Assembly: GCA_905215675.1 (NCBI GenBank)
Contig: CAJMRA010000140.1
Location: forward strand, 1 to 6,607
Length of the DNA stretch: 6,607 bases
Direction: 5' to 3'
Source of the DNA: an uncultured bacterium
Lineage (GTDB): Bacteria > Desulfobacterota > Desulfovibrionia > Desulfovibrionales > Desulfovibrionaceae
Made by a program: the position numbers and the translations under genes. Shown one piece after another: positions 6,517-6,607 of this stretch. Every line of letters begins with the position of its first letter. The stretch's first letter is position 1. Below the pieces are notes generated by a model. The model saw only the letters and a list, made by a program, of their open reading frames with translations. It ran no database searches and was not told where the DNA came from.

Positions 6517-6552
6517 CGGCCGGAAGCGCATTGCGCTTCCGGCCGTTTTTTT
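6517..6552 (+). terminator. Intrinsic terminator after ddl
   Basis: A perfect 13-bp stem, CGGCCGGAAGCGC (6517-6529) with GCGCTTCCGGCCG (6533-6545), loop ATT, is followed at once by seven T (6546-6552). It begins 27 nt after the ddl stop and is a textbook rho-independent terminator for rightward transcription. Confidence 0.93.
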
Positions 6553-6573
6553 CGCGAAACGACAGGCCGTATG

Positions 6574-6598
6574 GTTTGAAACGCGCAGCGTTTCAAAC
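6574..6598. repeat. Perfect 11-bp hairpin sharing an 8-mer with the left-end hairpin
   Basis: GTTTGAAACGC (6574-6584) and GCGTTTCAAAC (6588-6598) are exact inverted copies around GCA. The core TGAAACGC/GCGTTTCA is also the outer part of the hairpin at 63-91, but in the opposite order. It lies past the ddl terminator in non-coding DNA at the window edge, so its downstream context is not visible. It could be an intergenic palindromic repeat, a 3'-end hairpin of a leftward gene beyond the window, or a protein-binding site. Confidence 0.6.
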
Positions 6599-6607
6599 TG
6601 AAATTGC

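Noticed and set aside
5521..6531. 336-residue minus-strand open frame antisense to ddl
   Set aside because: It runs through the ddl terminator and mirrors the ddl catalytic motifs; no domain or ribosome site was seen.
6550..6559. Palindrome TTTCGCGAAA just after the ddl terminator
   Set aside because: It overlaps the terminator T run and is short; nothing else supports a binding site.

Overview
The window is GC-rich, gene-dense bacterial chromosome with five protein-coding genes in two divergent groups and about 222 bases between them. The protein sequences (a long Ppx/GppA with an HD tail, a PPK1, and an HD protein of a type I associate with delta-proteobacteria) and the base composition fit a Desulfovibrio-like sulfate reducer. 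That placement is inference and no rRNA or marker gene here settles it. I see no mobile element, CRISPR array, tRNA or rRNA.

Left group, minus strand, about 4685 down to 93: ppk1 (polyphosphate kinase), then a stand-alone HD-domain protein with an Ala/Pro-rich tail, then ppx (exopolyphosphatase/guanosine pentaphosphate phosphatase family with its own C-terminal HD domain). The spacing (52 nt, then a 22-nt overlap) suggests one operon. It pairs synthesis and breakdown of inorganic polyphosphate, as in the E. coli ppk-ppx operon, with an extra gene in the middle. That middle protein looks like a free copy of the C-terminal HD region of the Ppx encoded next to it, and it is the most interesting item here.

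Centre, 4686-4907: the divergent promoter region. It holds a GC-rich inverted repeat, an AT-rich island with a perfect 10-bp palindrome, and a plausible sigma70-type promoter whose predicted start falls on the first base of the rightward HD gene.

Right group, plus strand, 4908-6489: an HD-domain phosphohydrolase of unknown substrate overlapping by 44 nt with ddl (D-alanine--D-alanine ligase, peptidoglycan precursor synthesis). A textbook intrinsic terminator follows ddl.

Both ends of the window are non-coding and each carries a perfect hairpin. The two hairpins share the 8-mer TGAAACGC/GCGTTTCA, arranged in opposite order, which hints at a genome-wide intergenic palindrome family. No stretch of more than 300 bases lacks a gene. 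I do not see a clearly new defence or mobile system; the novelty lies in the three HD-domain proteins and how the polyphosphate genes are arranged.
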